DNA of 64,000 bases from Ctenopharyngodon idella (lineage: Eukaryota; Chordata; Actinopteri; Cypriniformes; Xenocyprididae), in contig NC_067220.1 in assembly GCF_019924925.1 (NCBI RefSeq), positions 30,269,896-30,333,895 of the forward strand. Reading direction: 5' to 3'. Below the pieces are notes generated by a model, which was not told the DNA's origin, did not search any database, and was given only the letters and a program-made list of their open reading frames with translations. The translations under genes and the position numbers were made by a program. Below, piece by piece: positions 10,121 through 23,157 of this stretch (the stretch's first letter is position 1; the number at the start of each line of letters is the position of its first letter).

Positions 10121-11912
10121 GCTTCAAAATCTGTGTACAGGTTATCACCATCATGTTGCATTTATTGCATGGATACACAATAATCATATAGATTTAATTG
10201 CAGAATTGTAAATGTTGGGTCATAATGGGAGCTCAGATATTAGAGGTTGTCTGTACTTGCACTTTCACATAATGCTATTTTAGTTGTGAAAGGATAGGCA
10301 GGCACGTTTGTACATTTAGGCTTTAGCTTTTATTAGACTGGATTGTTGTGTTCATGTTTATGTGAGTTTAAGGTCTGCAGCTCCACCATCAGTTGGACCC
10401 TGACATTGCAATGGACCAGAGGTTTGCCTAGATTCCTATATACTATAGTGTACAGTAAAACATATACATAGTCAATATCATTACAAGTCAAAGACGGACA
10501 AAAAAACAAAACTAAATTATCAAAACCTTTTGTAATGCTGTTATTCATAGACATTGACATCACAGGAATAATTCCAAGTGAAACGGAATATTGAATAGAG
10601 GGCAGGGTTTTACTTTAGCGCTCCTCCTCTCCATCATTTGCTCACAGGTTTAAGCGTTTTCAACCCAAGCCGTCAAACTGACGTCGTCAGAGAAGAAACA
10701 CCATTCCAGACCGGAAATAACTTTTCAGATTTTGATTAAAGATTTCCACGACAAACATTTTTTTTTTTTTCTGTGTATTAACTTGCACAGATTAATTGTT
10801 CATCATATGCGCTAACAAAGTAAACAGGGTCAATTTTGATTTCATGACGACTTTAAAATATATTAAAATAGAAACCTGTTATTTTAAATTGTAATCATTC
10901 CCAATAGTACTGTTTTACTGTAGTTTTGGTCAAATAAATGCTGCATAATCTTATAATACATCTCAAATGTATAGTTGCATATAGATTTTTGTGGCTTTGA
11001 GTATTTTGGTTTTGTTTGGTAAATAAAGCCGGTACGCCTCGACTGTAATATGAGTGCTTCCATCTGAGGAGGAATAAACCATTCCTCTCTAACTCCTAGA
11101 AGTAATAAAGACATTCACAGTATTTACGCAGCAAAGCCAGCAGAGTGTATGTGTCTAAGGCGATGCCATACGTCACATTGCATGAACCTGATCTGGAGAG
11201 ACTGCTCTGCCAGAGAAGATAGAAATGAAGGGATCATCTTTCAGTCAATTCTTGCACACCATTTCAGACAGCATAATGTTGGAGCTGTTACATGGGTTAT
11301 CATTGTATGCACTTTTTTATTATTTCTCAGAATTTCTCTAAAACTTTTAACTTAACGTGACAGAAACTTGTGTATATGATATATGGTTGTCGATATAAAG
11401 TTAAGTATATTTATTATTTTTTCCCCCTTAAGGTGAAAATAATGGAAAATAGGGTCTAATGGTTTTAGCCTTACACTATATGAAAGAATATGTGGGGCAT
11501 TTAAGCTCATAGGCTGTTGTTCACTAGCATTCTACCACATGCAGACTCTTAATTTAGACTCCAATACTGTCAACCTTGGCCTGGAATGTGCTCCCTGACC
11601 TTATTATCTGAAAGGAACTGTTGTGGATGTTTGCAAGAGGGGGTTGAATGATTTATCCAGACTAACCTACAAATGGCAAAGCGAAGCTGCTTGGCTGGAA
11701 GAAGTGACATTCATTTTGGGGAAAAATAAGCCCTGGGGGTATGTTGGCCCTGACAGCAGCGCTTGCTAGCGTGTATATCGACCTCTTGTGGCTGTAAATT
11801 ATACCTCTCTGATGAAAACTGATTACTTCAACTTATGGGATAAAGTGTGCTGGAGCAATGGGAGTCTTTTCATTGATTTTGTAAAAGGTAGACATTTCCC
11901 TGTATCGCTTAA
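10121..11912. other. Intergenic stretch, no gene recognised
   Basis: AT-rich with only short open frames that lack splice or domain support. A GC-richer segment at 10600-10710 (TAGCGCTCCTCCTCTCC, CGTCGTCAGAGAAG) may be a repeat fragment, but I could not delimit it. Confidence 0.5.
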
Positions 11913-12438
11913 TGGTACAATATGTACCATATTTTTGCATTGAAATATCCAAAAACCACTAGAACAGTGCTGTATATTTTGTTGACTCATGTACTTCTCC
12001 CAAATGTTTCCAACGATGTTTAAATCCAGAGAAATCTGCAATTTTAACCAATGACACGGCCCATGTCATTGCGTCGCCTGTCAATGGCATCATATCTTCC
12101 CTACCCTCAGTTGTCAGTAGAAAGCATGGAGAATTCCTAAAAAAAAAAAAAAAAAAAAAAAAAGCAGAAGTAGTAGTTGTAGCATCAAAGCCGACGATCT
12201 CTGGTAATGTCTAGTGAGCCACAGTTGTTTATTTTGCACATTTGTGATGGACCACAATTATTCACTACCGTTTGCTGCAGGTTCTGTCGCCAAAGATTAC
12301 CCCTTAAAGCGTAAAGGGCTATGGAGGTAAACACGACAACTCCCATGATCCCACGCTCCGTCATTGCGTCAGCAAGCGACATCTTTGTTATTGTTTTGAA
12401 TAAGCGACCTCTAGCAGTGAAACTTACATACTGTGCCT
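11913..12438. repeat. TTAA-flanked MITE, 526 bp
   Basis: Flanked on both sides by TTAA (11909-11912, 12439-12442). Ends are imperfect inverted repeats: TGGTACAATATGTACC on the left and, in reverse complement, AGGCACAGTATGTAAG on the right. The interior includes CCCAAATGTTTCC..GTTTAAATCCAGAGAAAT, which recurs in a truncated copy at 18236-18350, and an A run at 12140-12163. Opposing open frames over its right end are palindrome shadows. Confidence 0.75.
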
Positions 12439-12442
12439 TTAA

Positions 12443-13680
12443 GAGAATATGGCCTCCATTTAGCCTATGCCAACTAAAGAAACATTCACACTATGGTACC
12501 TATATTGACACAGTTTGCATTACATTCCATTATTTAAATCACATATATGTTCTTCAGATGTGTGTGGATGTCAAAAGACTTAAATCTAGACCAGTGGTTT
12601 TCAGAACTTTTTCAGGTTGGGGATACAGGCCCTATATACTTTTACAAACTGCTTTTTGTTTTTGAACCAAATTGATACTTTTAACCAATTAATCTAAATG
12701 AACCATTAAGTCTAACCATTGAATCAAGTGTCTAATTAGAAATCCTTCAAAACTGCTTCATGATGTATGTCATCTAAACTATTATGACTAATATGTATTT
12801 CATATTATATTATTTAAAATATGTTAGATATAAAATAATCAAAGCTATAGATTGTGAAATAAAACATTTCTAAGTCTTTGTGATTTTTTTTTTTTTTAGT
12901 TAGCTTTAGTGTAGCACACACCTAGCTACATAAACTAATTAGCCTGCTAGCTTAGCATATACCTTATGCTAATGCTAATTATATGTTTTTTTGTTTGAGC
13001 AGGGGACTCGTATTGAAGAGAACTTTTTAATAAACAGCTAATAATTTACGTTTCAGCAGAAACATGATTTGCTACTTGCCATTGCTAGTCAGAATTGCAT
13101 CTGTTTTCCTGGAGCTATACTTTTTCAAATGTTTATATCTGTTAACAATACATTTGTCAATGTTAAGGTGAACACTAGCATATCCACCTTATTTTAAGCG
13201 GGCACAGCCATTTGTAACTTGAATGTGCAAGATATTGCAAACTAGTATTTGTTATCGTATTACTTTAATTATCTTAATCACAACACACTGGTTTGTAGCA
13301 CCAATAGTTTACAGTATTGTTATTCTTGTAGTTAATTACCTAGTGACTAATGAATCGGAAGTCTCACACATTCACCGAAAATTGCTTGCTTCCATGTTGC
13401 AAGATAAGATGGATAGATGATCTCAGAGCTAATAGTCTTTTTATTTCACTGGTTCTTTAAGCTTTTGGCTCATTAGCAAAAAGCTAATGAATAACATTCT
13501 CCTGCACAAGAAATGTCAGATCACAACAGCAGACATGACCAGAGGTGTTCTGGCATTACGTTCATCGCCGCATCTTAGGACATGTCAGGCAGTTGAGCCA
13601 GCCCATCTCCCTGCATTTCAAGTCTCGCATGAAATACAGACTAACCCTGCACTCAAGCAATTAGCCCCCTTCACAACACC
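12443..13680. other. AT-rich intergenic stretch, no gene recognised
   Basis: Nothing with coding or element support. 12895-12990 contains GCTAGC/GCTAAT-rich sequence resembling fragments of other repeats. Confidence 0.5.
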
Positions 13681-13689
13681 ATTTTGACT

Positions 13690-13950
13690 GCCAATTTGTC
13701 TACCATGGAACATAATGCAGAGAGTTGTTGGCAAGCGCCCAGCATGCTAATGGAATTGCCAGAGTGTTTTGTTTCTCGGCGAGTAACCACGGTGGCTTTG
13801 TGCTGTCAAGTCTCGGAGATAGCCAATGGTAATTGAGTGTGTCCTGTAGCTGCCACGTTTAGAAATCACTGAGCACCTTTGGCCTTGCACATTATGACAT
13901 CAAGGGCACAACTGGGATTCAGAATAGGAGAATGTGTGCAGATGGGACAG
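13690..13950. other. Unique block, possible non-coding conserved sequence
   Basis: Non-repetitive, GC-richer than its flanks, with TTTCTCGGCGAGTAACC, GGTAATTGAGTGTG and GGCCTTGCACATTATGAC. No coding frame. Candidate regulatory element by composition only. Confidence 0.22.
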
Positions 13951-15246
13951 ACAAAGGGGTAGATAGAGAGAAATAATAGTAGATTAAAATCACCTTTAAC
14001 AGCTGGCATTTTCCTTGTGGTTGATCTGAAATGTTCAAGGGTTTCATTGGGATGAATTGTGACTAGAACAGAAGAGCATAGGATAGCTCCATCAATTTCT
14101 CTGCAAATCCATGCACTTTTATTTTATTTGTCCTGGAGTTAATTAGAGTCAAAGGGTACTCAAATTGCTATAATAGTTCAGTCTGAGGCTGCTGCCACAA
14201 ATATGTGCAAATGCCAAGTTGCATGCACTCTCGCTGCTGTCAATTACCGTCTCATAAATGTTTGGTTGACATTTTAAATTCACGCTCTTGTGCAGCAGCA
14301 CCACTTAGCCATTGTATGTTCATAGTTACTAGAGAGATACTTTATTGATCTCGAAGAGTAAGTTTAGTGCAAATCAGCAGCAACAGCTAACAGAGAAATC
14401 ACAACTAATAGGCCTGTATATGGATGTTTCAACCAATACTGCTCATGACTTTCAAAGTTGTCAGATTGCTGTTTATTGTCACTCTTCACAACTGTCCATC
14501 GTCGGTTCAAATCAAAACACATTTCACTCTGCAGGATTTGGATGCAGATATTTAACCTGATAAATGTTTTTTGAAAACTCACACATAGCGATCGTCACTC
14601 ATGTAAACAAGCGCCGATTTGCCTACGATTTCAGACTTTTGTTGGCGATCTCCATTCAATGAGTGGGAAATCAGGGCTAAAACTATGTTGTGTGTGGGCG
14701 GCATAAGGACACTTTTGGCCCTGTATCCTTTTAGAAGAAAAAAAGTCTTTAAAACACACTTTTCAGACTCGCACTAGTAATTTTGTTTACAAACGAACAA
14801 TCTCCAACAGTTGAAATTCATACATTCATTGAGTTTTTTAAATCATGAAAACAGTGTAATTTCTAAAATGTAGTATTTTCTGGTGAAATGACGACGGTGG
14901 GGGTCTTGCTAAGGCTAATTTTGACTCATTCACATTTTTTTATTTTTTTTTATCACATTTTGACAAAATTACAGCAAATGAAATGGCGCACACTAAAAAT
15001 ATCCTGTCCACAGATGATAATTACCTGACTTTTCTTGTTTTTTTTTGTCCATAAATCTAATATTTTATCTCAAGCTCTGCACTGACATGGTTGCCTCTTC
15101 ATACACTTCAGAAGAAAACTGAAATAGGGGCAGAATTGTTAGGTGTAAATTATGCCACAGCTGTAACTCAATCCTCATTTTAGAAGAATTTATGTAAACA
15201 ATTTTCACGTAATAAATATTGCAGTTGCTTATTTCACTATTGATTA
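13951..15246. other. Intergenic stretch, no gene recognised
   Basis: Unique and AT-rich sequence. Opposing open frames at 14345-14582 cover the same bases on both strands and have no splice support. Confidence 0.5.
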
Positions 15247-15836
15247 AGGGGCCGTTTACACAACACTGCTTTCAACAAAAAACAGAACTTTTTATGCATT
15301 TTTGGCCGTCCATTTACACGGGGCCTGAAAACGCAACCTTTGGAAAACCATTACCAACTACTGGCCTGGCATGTGTAATACAGTATTTTTTTTTTTGTCA
15401 TTTTTGTGGATCCGGGGATCTTTTTGACGTTATTGTCTGTATGCGAAAAACGCAAAGGAAAAACTTTTCTGTTTTTAGTACATCATTGTCATGTAAACGT
15501 ACCCTTAGATTATCATAATTTTAAACATGAAAACTCATTTTAATGTATTTTTATAGTTTGAGTTTAAGGGTACCGTCACACGACGAGTTGCCAATGTGAC
15601 TTAAAATTGTAAAGTAAAACTGTGCCGTCACAGTTTTCACAAATTTGTGTTTCTGTAGTTTCCACGGAGACTATAACGATATCATTTTCAAAAACTTGTA
15701 CTTTGAAACCCGATTTCAAAAGTTTGCGTTTTCAGGCCCCCAAAACGCCATTGTCATGTAAATAAATGGCCAAAATGCATAAAACGTTTTCTGTTTTTAG
15801 TTGAAAATGGTAGAGTGTAAATGGTCCATAAAAGTC
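15247..15836. repeat. Foldback/hAT-like element and an inverted relic copy
   Basis: 15247-15508 has inverted ends, TTAAGGGGCCGTTTACAC and GTAAACGTACCCTTA. The segment at 15565-15836 repeats interior motifs in the opposite direction (GCGTTTTCAGGCCCCC against GGGGCCTGAAAACGC; ATGCATAAAACGTTTTCTG against CAGAACTTTTTATGCAT). Two related, diverged palindromic copies therefore lie side by side, or one element has been rearranged. Confidence 0.55.
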
Positions 15837-15879
15837 TGGGACAAGGATAAAAAAATAAAAGACATTGAAAAGCAGCATA

Positions 15880-16365
15880 AATGAATTATGAAGGCATGGT
15901 TAAACCATTTAAATGTGATTTGAACTGTTGTCATACGCAGTTGACGTAGTGAATGCAGTGCAGTGCTTTCGTATTTACATCCGACCGCTGGCTCAGTTAT
16001 TGGCTGACGCTGTACATGTAAGCAGCATGATGCATGCTTGTGATGCTGCCGCAGAAGCCGGCGTATGACAACAGTTCGAATTATTAAATAAAGTCATTAT
16101 TTGTATTTTTGTGCACAAAAAGTATTCTTGTCGCTTCATAACATTAAGGTTGAACCACTGTAGTCACATTGACTATTTTAACGATGTCTTTACTACCTTT
16201 CTGGACCTCAAAAGGTGTAATGACTTTGCTGCCTATATGTAGTTCAGAAACCCTTGGATTGCATCAAAAATATGTTAATTTGTGTTCCGAAGATGAATGA
16301 AGGACTTACGGGTTTGGTACGACATGAGGGTGAGTACTACTTAATGACAGAAATTAAAATCTTTG
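15880..16365. repeat. TTAA-family palindromic element, right half clear
   Basis: Shares the body found at 26876-27349 and 54431-55020: GCAGTTGACG.AGTG, GCACAAAAAGTATTC, CATAACATTAAGGTTGAACCACTGTAG, GAAGATGAA.GAAGG, CGACATGAGGGTGAGTA. It ends in AATGACAGAAATT without the usual GGGTGAACTAACCC terminus, so the right end is lost. Confidence 0.75.
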
Positions 16366-18230
16366 AATCTTTTAGTTATAAAAATAAACCCCTGAGTACC
16401 AAAGTTGAAGAAACACCTAGGCTATAAATACACAAAGAAACTGTTACAGGAAAATTACAAGAAAGTAGTAATGTGGCATGAGTGGTTGAAAACAAGTTTG
16501 CCTGACCATTCAGACTCTATATGTTTTAAATAAACGATTCCAAACATACATTTTTCTGTTTATTAAATATTCCCTATATATATACAAAATGACCTTTGAG
16601 AGCACCACAAAACAAAATGAGAGTTACCATGCAGAGCCTATATGATACTGCTCAAGGGTAGTGAAGGCAGATAGCGGAGTTATGACTGGGGAGTGTCACA
16701 CACACAATCTCAATCTTGCTATCCCAGGGGACCAGCCAGGGTATTTTCATAAACATAATTAGGCTGAATCAGTAAAGCATCGTCTTGCATGTCAATCGCA
16801 GCGTGTTTGCGTCATGGCAGAGACACAAAGGCTACCGAGATGAGATTGTACAGTTAGGAGCTGTTAGACTCAAAGTGACATGGCAGGTTGAGCACTTACG
16901 TCTGCTTTGCAGTGTCACTTTGAGTATTTTATCGACCGAGATGTCAGGGGAGAAGATAGCTGCTCGCTGCTCTTTCTAAAATGGATGCTGTTAGCGAGCT
17001 ACCAAAACTATGTTGCCATGGCATGCAGACATGGGAGGGGAGGACACTGATAAATAGCATCAATGAGAAATACATAGTGCTTTTAATGTGTCAGTACATA
17101 TATTCCATTACTTTTATCTATTAGATATTTATATAAGAATGTCAGGTGCATGTGTTTCTGGTTTGCATTACTCTGGGCTCAATGAATGAAAAGCCTTAAA
17201 ACTGGATAACTATTCGGCAGGTTGCCTTTTTAAAAAAAGCTAGTCAGGTTCAGAGATAGCTCTTCAAATGTTCAGCAAAAGGCAACACAGATGACAGCAT
17301 GGTAGAAGCTTGTATTTCATGTTTTTACAGGGACTAACTTTCTCATCATGAGCACTAGAGACACAAGACATAAAAAAAGATAAAGAGCATACTCATTTGT
17401 GTTCAGCATAATCTGTAAGGTCCACCCCTAAGAATGCTATAACTGATCACTTGGAAAGGGTTGTAAGCCTGTAAAATATATCAGGATTAATGGAGACTTA
17501 ACACATTTATGCTTGCATAAGTGTTGACAAATGTAGAATAAGTAGGGCTTTAGATCTGTGGAAACCTCAGTGACGGTTGACTGCAGTCCTCAAGATTCAC
17601 TGCAGTGATTTTCACCAGTGACATCTCATATTGTTCTAGGAATAGTAAGCTGAAATACAGTAGCTCATCATTAGATAAGGAGGTCAACCTTGAAGATCTC
17701 TGCCATCAAGTGGTCAAACTGCACCATGCACTTTAGGCATGAGTCAGACTCCAGGCAATAGTTTGTGAATTATTATGGATAAATCTATAAAGATGTTGAT
17801 TTAATGTTTACGATGTTTAAATTATATTAAATTATTTTAGGTTTACGGGTGGGGTTGGGTTACATGTTCACATGACAATACATTTATGCGCTACTGAATG
17901 ATTCTGTATGCGCGCGATCTATCTCCACATGATGTGCGCATGTGTAGCAGTTTAGAACGGCGATTAATTTACCTGTACAATATGCTGTTTAAAACGTGCA
18001 TTCACCCGATCAATATTGAGCATCCAGATGTTATAATCAAACATATCTTGTGGAGCGCTCTGGAGTATGCATTTATTTGTCATTAAATGTAGGATACGGA
18101 GCGTAAATGTGGACTTCAAAGATTTTTTATTCTGTTGCGCCCTTTATGGGCCAGGATCAGCGGCTAGTCGACATCATGCTTAAAGCGTCATGGCAGAGCA
18201 TTAAAGTCGACTAGTCGGTGCAACCCCTTG
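16366..18230. other. Intergenic stretch, mostly unique
   Basis: No gene recognised. 18060-18225 holds paired GTCGACTAGTCGGTGC and GCGGCTAGTCGACATC motifs with a GGCCAGGATC body, which suggests the end of a hAT-type element whose other end I could not place. Confidence 0.4.
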
Positions 18231-18235
18231 TACTT

Positions 18236-18350
18236 ACATTATCCCAAATGTTTCCACTATGTTTAAATCCAGAGAAATAAGCTATTTTAAACATGTAACG
18301 GCCCGTGTTAGTCGCCTGTCAATGACGTCACATCCGTGCTACCCTTGATT
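18236..18350. repeat. Truncated copy of the 11913-12438 element
   Basis: CCCAAATGTTTCC, GTTTAAATCCAGAGAAAT, ACGGCCCGTGTTAGTCGCCTGTCAATG and CATCCGTGCTACCCT match the interior of the 12-kb copy in order and orientation. Both ends are missing. Confidence 0.7.
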
Positions 18351-18909
18351 TCTGGTTTTACATGTGGAAACACCAAGATGATTTAATATTTTATGTGTTT
18401 TATTAGACAGGTGAGCAACTGTTTTAGTGCAAACACAGAAGAAAAGTATTCCAGAAGAGAGAAGAGAATGTTGAGTTCTTAGTGTCTTCACTTATCAGCA
18501 TCAATAGATTTCAGCTGAAAAGTGTGCACATTTGGAGAAATATTGATTTATTCTCACATGTTTACTTCATATTTATCAATATTACATCTATTAATTTTCC
18601 TTTGAATTATGTGATTTGATGAGCTTGAAACAGCTTAAAAAGCACTGTGTGTCTGTTTTCTTCCGGGTGCGTAAATGAGTTATTCATTTGCTCTAGATCT
18701 GTCAATCATATTACATGACTAGGTGTAGACGCATGTATGAATATCTATGTGCATTATACTTTAGCAGATGATTTTTGCTAAACTAACACAAGACGTCATT
18801 AAAAAGTACCATAGTACACACCTGTAATATTGAGTTAATACATATAAAAACAAACCAACACATTCTCACATGTGAAAGGTTATCATATTCATTTGGGAAT
18901 TTAAATCTT

Positions 18910-19240
18910 GGTGGTTTCACAACCAGAAGCTCTGCAATATTGCAGCATCATTGATTCTTACTGTGAGCGACGGCACACTGACCGTTCCAAGATGGCGGCT
19001 GCACGGATGTGTCTGGAGGAGTCGAATGTGGCATCTACGTATACATACAGTATATATGGATCAGTCTGCGTAGCCATAGATATGTATACGTAGATGCCAC
19101 ATTCGACCGCTCCAGACACGTCGATGCATCCGCCATCATGGAACGGTCAACGTTTCAGATGCTGTCGTCACTAACAGTAAAAATCAATGACTATTCCAAG
19201 ATGCCACAGCATTAAGCAGCCTCTGGTTGTAAAAACAACC
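18910..19240. repeat. Long foldback element, about 330 bp
   Basis: The arms (about 18917-19055 and 19078-19232) are reverse complements over more than 100 bp with few mismatches in the inner part: GACCGTTCCAAGATGGCGGC pairs with GCCATCATGGAACGGTC, and GAATGTGGCATCTACGTATAC pairs with GTATACGTAGATGCCACATTC. The loop is about 20 bp and AT-rich. Open frames on the + strand here are products of the palindrome. Confidence 0.88.
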
Positions 19241-20241
19241 AATGTGTAAAGCACTTTTTTTCTTTTTTTGTGTGTGAAAGAGTCACTGGACTACTAAGCC
19301 TACAACAAAGCAATGGGCTTGTTTCTGAAGCAATCATCCAAACAAATCTTCTGTATTCAATCTGAGCTCTGGCCGAATCATTCTGCTCTGTTTTATTCAG
19401 GCCAGGTTTTTCTGTGTGCTTTGGGCTGCTGGAAAATGAATCTTCGACCTAAACGGAGATTTCTGGCTGACTGAAACAGGTTCTCCTTGAGGATTTGCTT
19501 GTATTCAGCTCAATCCACATTGCTCTTGAAGCAAAAAAAAAAACAAAACAAAAAAAAACTTTCCTGTTGCTCCTGCTGAAAAGCTTCTTCCACTTGATGG
19601 AAAGAATGGATGTTACCTGGGTGTATTTCATTTTTGCCTGTCACAGCATTGTAATGTCAGGCAGGTAAGTGCAGTTTTTGACCACAAATCTTTTTCTTTT
19701 TTACATAGTGTTTTGGGTTGTGCAACATGCCTTCAACAAATTCCTTTTTTTTTTTTCTTCTTTTAAAAAAAAAGGGATTTCTTAGATCTCCCAAAAAAGG
19801 TAGAGTCTAAGAAATGCTTAAGACATTGAGTCTGGACAGTTCAGTTCATTTCAGTTAATGAACTCTGTCAGTGTTGTAGCTGGCCTTTTGGTCACATCAC
19901 TTACAATTCCTCTTCTTGTTGCTCAGATTTGAAGGACAGCCTGATCGTAGCAGTGTCTGAATTGTGCTGTGTGTTTTTAACTTCGTTACAATAGACATTG
20001 TGGTGCTCTTAGAGAGGTTTGAAGCTTTGCCAACCTTTTTTTCCCCCTCCAGGTTCATTGTGAAGTTCCCCAAGTGACTCTTTGATCCTCATGTTTGGAT
20101 ATAGAACCTTAAAGGGTTCTGTCATACTGTATATAGAACTTTTTAGGGGTTAACATCATGGGATCATTTTATAGATTTGGTTTTAATTCATTTTTAAATA
20201 ATAATAATAATTTTTTTTTTTTTTCAATTTTGATTAAATTT

Positions 20242-21225
20242 TAGGGGTGTAAGAAAATATCGATACACGTAAATATCGCGATATTATGTTTGGCGACACT
20301 GTATCGATTCTCAAAAACACTGTATATTTATTTATGTATTCATTTATTTATATCCAAGATTCGTGGCTTTGTGTTTGGTTTAAGCAACCGCTAGATGGCA
20401 GCGTTACAGTATCTGAGAACGTAAACTGACGCGGAGAAGAGCAAGGTGAGTGCATCGCAAGCATTAGCATTAGCAAACCCAGTTCACAAGATGATAGAAT
20501 TATCCCGGCTTCCGCCGCGTTGTACAAAGCTGAAGTGTGGACTCGTTTTGGCTTCAACTATAAAGAAACCACTAAGGAGATGGACCAGAGTCATGTTGTT
20601 GGCAAAATAGGCCATGTTAAAATCTAAAACTCGGGAAACGCATTGAATCTGAGAGCTCACTTTACATCTCGACGCCATCCGCGCTGCTGAGAGAGGCGTT
20701 TCGATAGAATATGCCATATACATATGTACTGCACCCTTTCCTCTCAATAACAAAATAAACACAACAAAAATGACAGCTGGGGCAACAGAAAGAAAGCATA
20801 TGATCATAGCGATGTGGATTTTGCACCAGCTCTGTTCAGCACTTAAGTGAATGCACGTTCACTTTACAATAGATTGCTTTAAAGCAAGCAGCTTTACAGT
20901 ATTAAATATGAAAAAAAAAAAAAAAGTCATGCAGTCATGGAATGGACTATGACTTTCTGTTGTTAAATACTTTAGAAATTAAAAACTGTTATAATGTGAA
21001 CCTTTAAAACATATAGGCTACACCATCTTTTTCCTTTACTTAGATTGCACAAAAAAATGATACTGTCTTGATTAAATAAAAGTACTGTCTTTCTAAAAAA
21101 AAAAAAAAAAAGAAAAAAGAAATATCACAATATATCGCCTTTCTTATAGTACCACAATATATCACAATATATTGTATCGTAATCCCTGTATTGTATTGCC
21201 AGATTCTTGGCAATACAGAGCCCTA
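20242..21225 (+). mobile_element. hAT-type DNA transposon remnant, 984 bp
   Basis: An identical 8-bp sequence TTAAATTT flanks it (20234-20241 and 21226-21233), the target-site length expected of hAT elements. Termini are TAGGGGTGTAAG and GAGCCCTA. Sub-terminal sequence is rich in ATATCGATA / ATCACAATATATCG motifs near both ends, as seen in decayed vertebrate hAT elements. The interior keeps a relic of the N-terminal BED zinc finger but no catalytic domain, so it is a short non-autonomous derivative. A-runs occur at 20911-20925 and 21097-21118. Confidence 0.8.
20526..20681 (+). pseudogene. Decayed BED zinc-finger fragment of a hAT transposase
   Basis: One frame reads KAEVWTRFGFNYKE, a gap, VVGKIGHVKI, a stop codon, then NSGNALNLRAHFTSRRHP. 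This follows the BED finger layout (aromatic W..F, CxxC, SGNTTNLxxHLxxxHP). The two zinc-binding cysteines expected in the CxxC pair have become glycine (GGC codons), and a TAA interrupts the frame, so it cannot make a working finger. The frame is otherwise continuous over about 50 codons. The longer opposite-strand open frames (20807-20348) overlap this region and are shadows. Confidence 0.72.
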
Positions 21226-21956
21226 TTAAATTTTATGATTTAAACAGCTTGTAAACTTACTTTATCACTAGAAAAATTGAAATACCCCATTAAACATGAA
21301 AGTATTATTAATTTTAGGACATTTTCCCTTATATATATAACATTTTTGGCATAAAGGTTTCTTTAAAATTGAGTCAAGAACCCCAGGATTCCATATAGAA
21401 CCTTTTTTTCCTAAGAGTGGCAGCAAAATTGATCTGCTATGAAGTCAGTGATGTTTATGGAACAGTCAAGGAAATTAACAAAAAGGTACATGAATTGAAC
21501 CTGTAAACATAATATTTAGTGTAATTGCTCAATATAATTCAATACCTCATTTAATATAGATTGCTATAGGGGTAAATACTTCAATAATTTTATAATAATA
21601 GTTTATTTAGCCTCTAAAGACATCTAAATGCATTGCATATTATGCATGATCATGTAACATATTTTCTGTTAGATCAATTTAACCATTTTACTACTTAACT
21701 GACCTTGAAAGAAAAAAAAAAAAAAAAATCATAAATTCTGGCTTTTGAAATCAAAGGCATATGTATTGAATCATCTTTTGCTGCCATCTTGTGGTTAGTA
21801 ACAGCCTTTACATTCAAAAGACTTTACAGACGTCTCTGATAAGAAAAGGTACCCACAATTCACATGATGAATGTTTGTTCTTTGGCAATCTGCCACTTCT
21901 TTTAAACTGTGTAATGTTGCAGTGAACATGCTTTTGGTGTTGACAATCATGATTAA

Positions 21957-22167
21957 AGGGATAGTTCACCCAAAAATGAATTTACTCACCCTCAAGTTGT
22001 TCTAAACCTGTATGAGTTGCTTTCTTTTGTTGGACACAAAAGAAGATGTTTTGAAGAATTTGGATAACCAAACAGCTTCTATTGACTTGTGAATAAAAAT
22101 ACTATGAAAGTCAGTGGGGACCAGAAACCGTTTAGACAGAATTTTTATTTTTGGGTGAACTATCCCT
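21957..22167. repeat. TTAA-flanked palindromic MITE, 211 bp
   Basis: Inverted ends AGGGATAGTTCACCCAAAAA and TTTTTGGGTGAACTATCCCT, each bordered by TTAA (21953-21956, 22168-22171). One of the cleanest complete copies in the window. Confidence 0.92.
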
Positions 22168-22171
22168 TTAA

Positions 22172-23157
22172 AAAAAGTGTCAACACATCCATCACTGCTT
22201 CTGCACAGAATCACCTGCACCGTCATCCAATAGCACTCTAAATGATCTGCCTGAACAGGAGGCTTCTTATCCAACTGAGACTGTTCACCGTCAGTGACAC
22301 CAGGCTTTGGGGTTTCTAAGAATTATAACCAGAACCCTCTGACCTGGATGTGATTGCTCTCCTCACCGCACAGCTGAGCGACAGAGAGGCCCTCAGGCTT
22401 AAATGGGGGTGAACTGAACAAGGAAGGACTGCAATATGCTAAGGGGCAAAGGGGTTTATGGAGGTTGGGAGAGAGGGTCAGATCACCCTGCCTGCCCTGG
22501 ACTGCCCAGAGCTAAGGCTTGTGCCAGGCTGCCCCAGGCATGGCTCTAGGACTGTGGAAAGGCCAGTCCTCATTTGACGACCATTAGGGGGATGTGCCAG
22601 TGTTTATATGCATGATTCTGTGATACACTGAAAGCAGAAGAAGTGGTTGCGGGTTGGTGTAATTCTCACAAAGTCTCTGCTGGCCTGATCACAGTGGACT
22701 TTAAGCTCGGTCTGATAAAGTGGCTGCAAGGCAAGTCTTTCAGGCTGGTATTAATTTTACATACACTTAAGGGATCCTATACATCTTTTATCTATTTCAT
22801 TATCTTTTCTGTCTCTTATTTAGTATAATCTAATTTCATTTTAGATTCATCCAGTGATCAAGCAGACACCATATTAGAAAAAGTCAGTGTTTCATCTTAT
22901 TTCTGTCTTTATCATTATCTGGATCTGTGCACTGGAAATGAGGAAAACGTATTACGAATGACTTTTTATGCTGGAATACCTCTAATGCATGAATACGGAC
23001 TAAATGAAATTCAGTAATAAAAAAAATAAATAATAATAATTAACATGAATTGCTGGATACACTCAAAATTGAAGTATAAGGCATAAAAGAGAACATAGTG
23101 TTTATTTACTGGCCATTTTCTTAGTTTTGGATTATACTGTTGTAAGAACATTAGTAT
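22172..23157. other. Intergenic stretch with a GC-rich block, no gene recognised
   Basis: 22310-22620 is GC-rich and unique (CACCCTGCCTGCCCTGGACTG, GGCTGCCCCAGGCATGG). No supported coding frame. It could be regulatory sequence; the rest is AT-rich. Confidence 0.4.

Noticed and set aside
14345..14582. Opposing 71- and 72-codon frames
   Set aside because: Both strands of the same bases are open with no repeat or splice evidence; chance overlap.
20348..20807. Two long minus-strand open frames
   Set aside because: They lie antisense to the BED-finger relic of the hAT element, so they are shadows.
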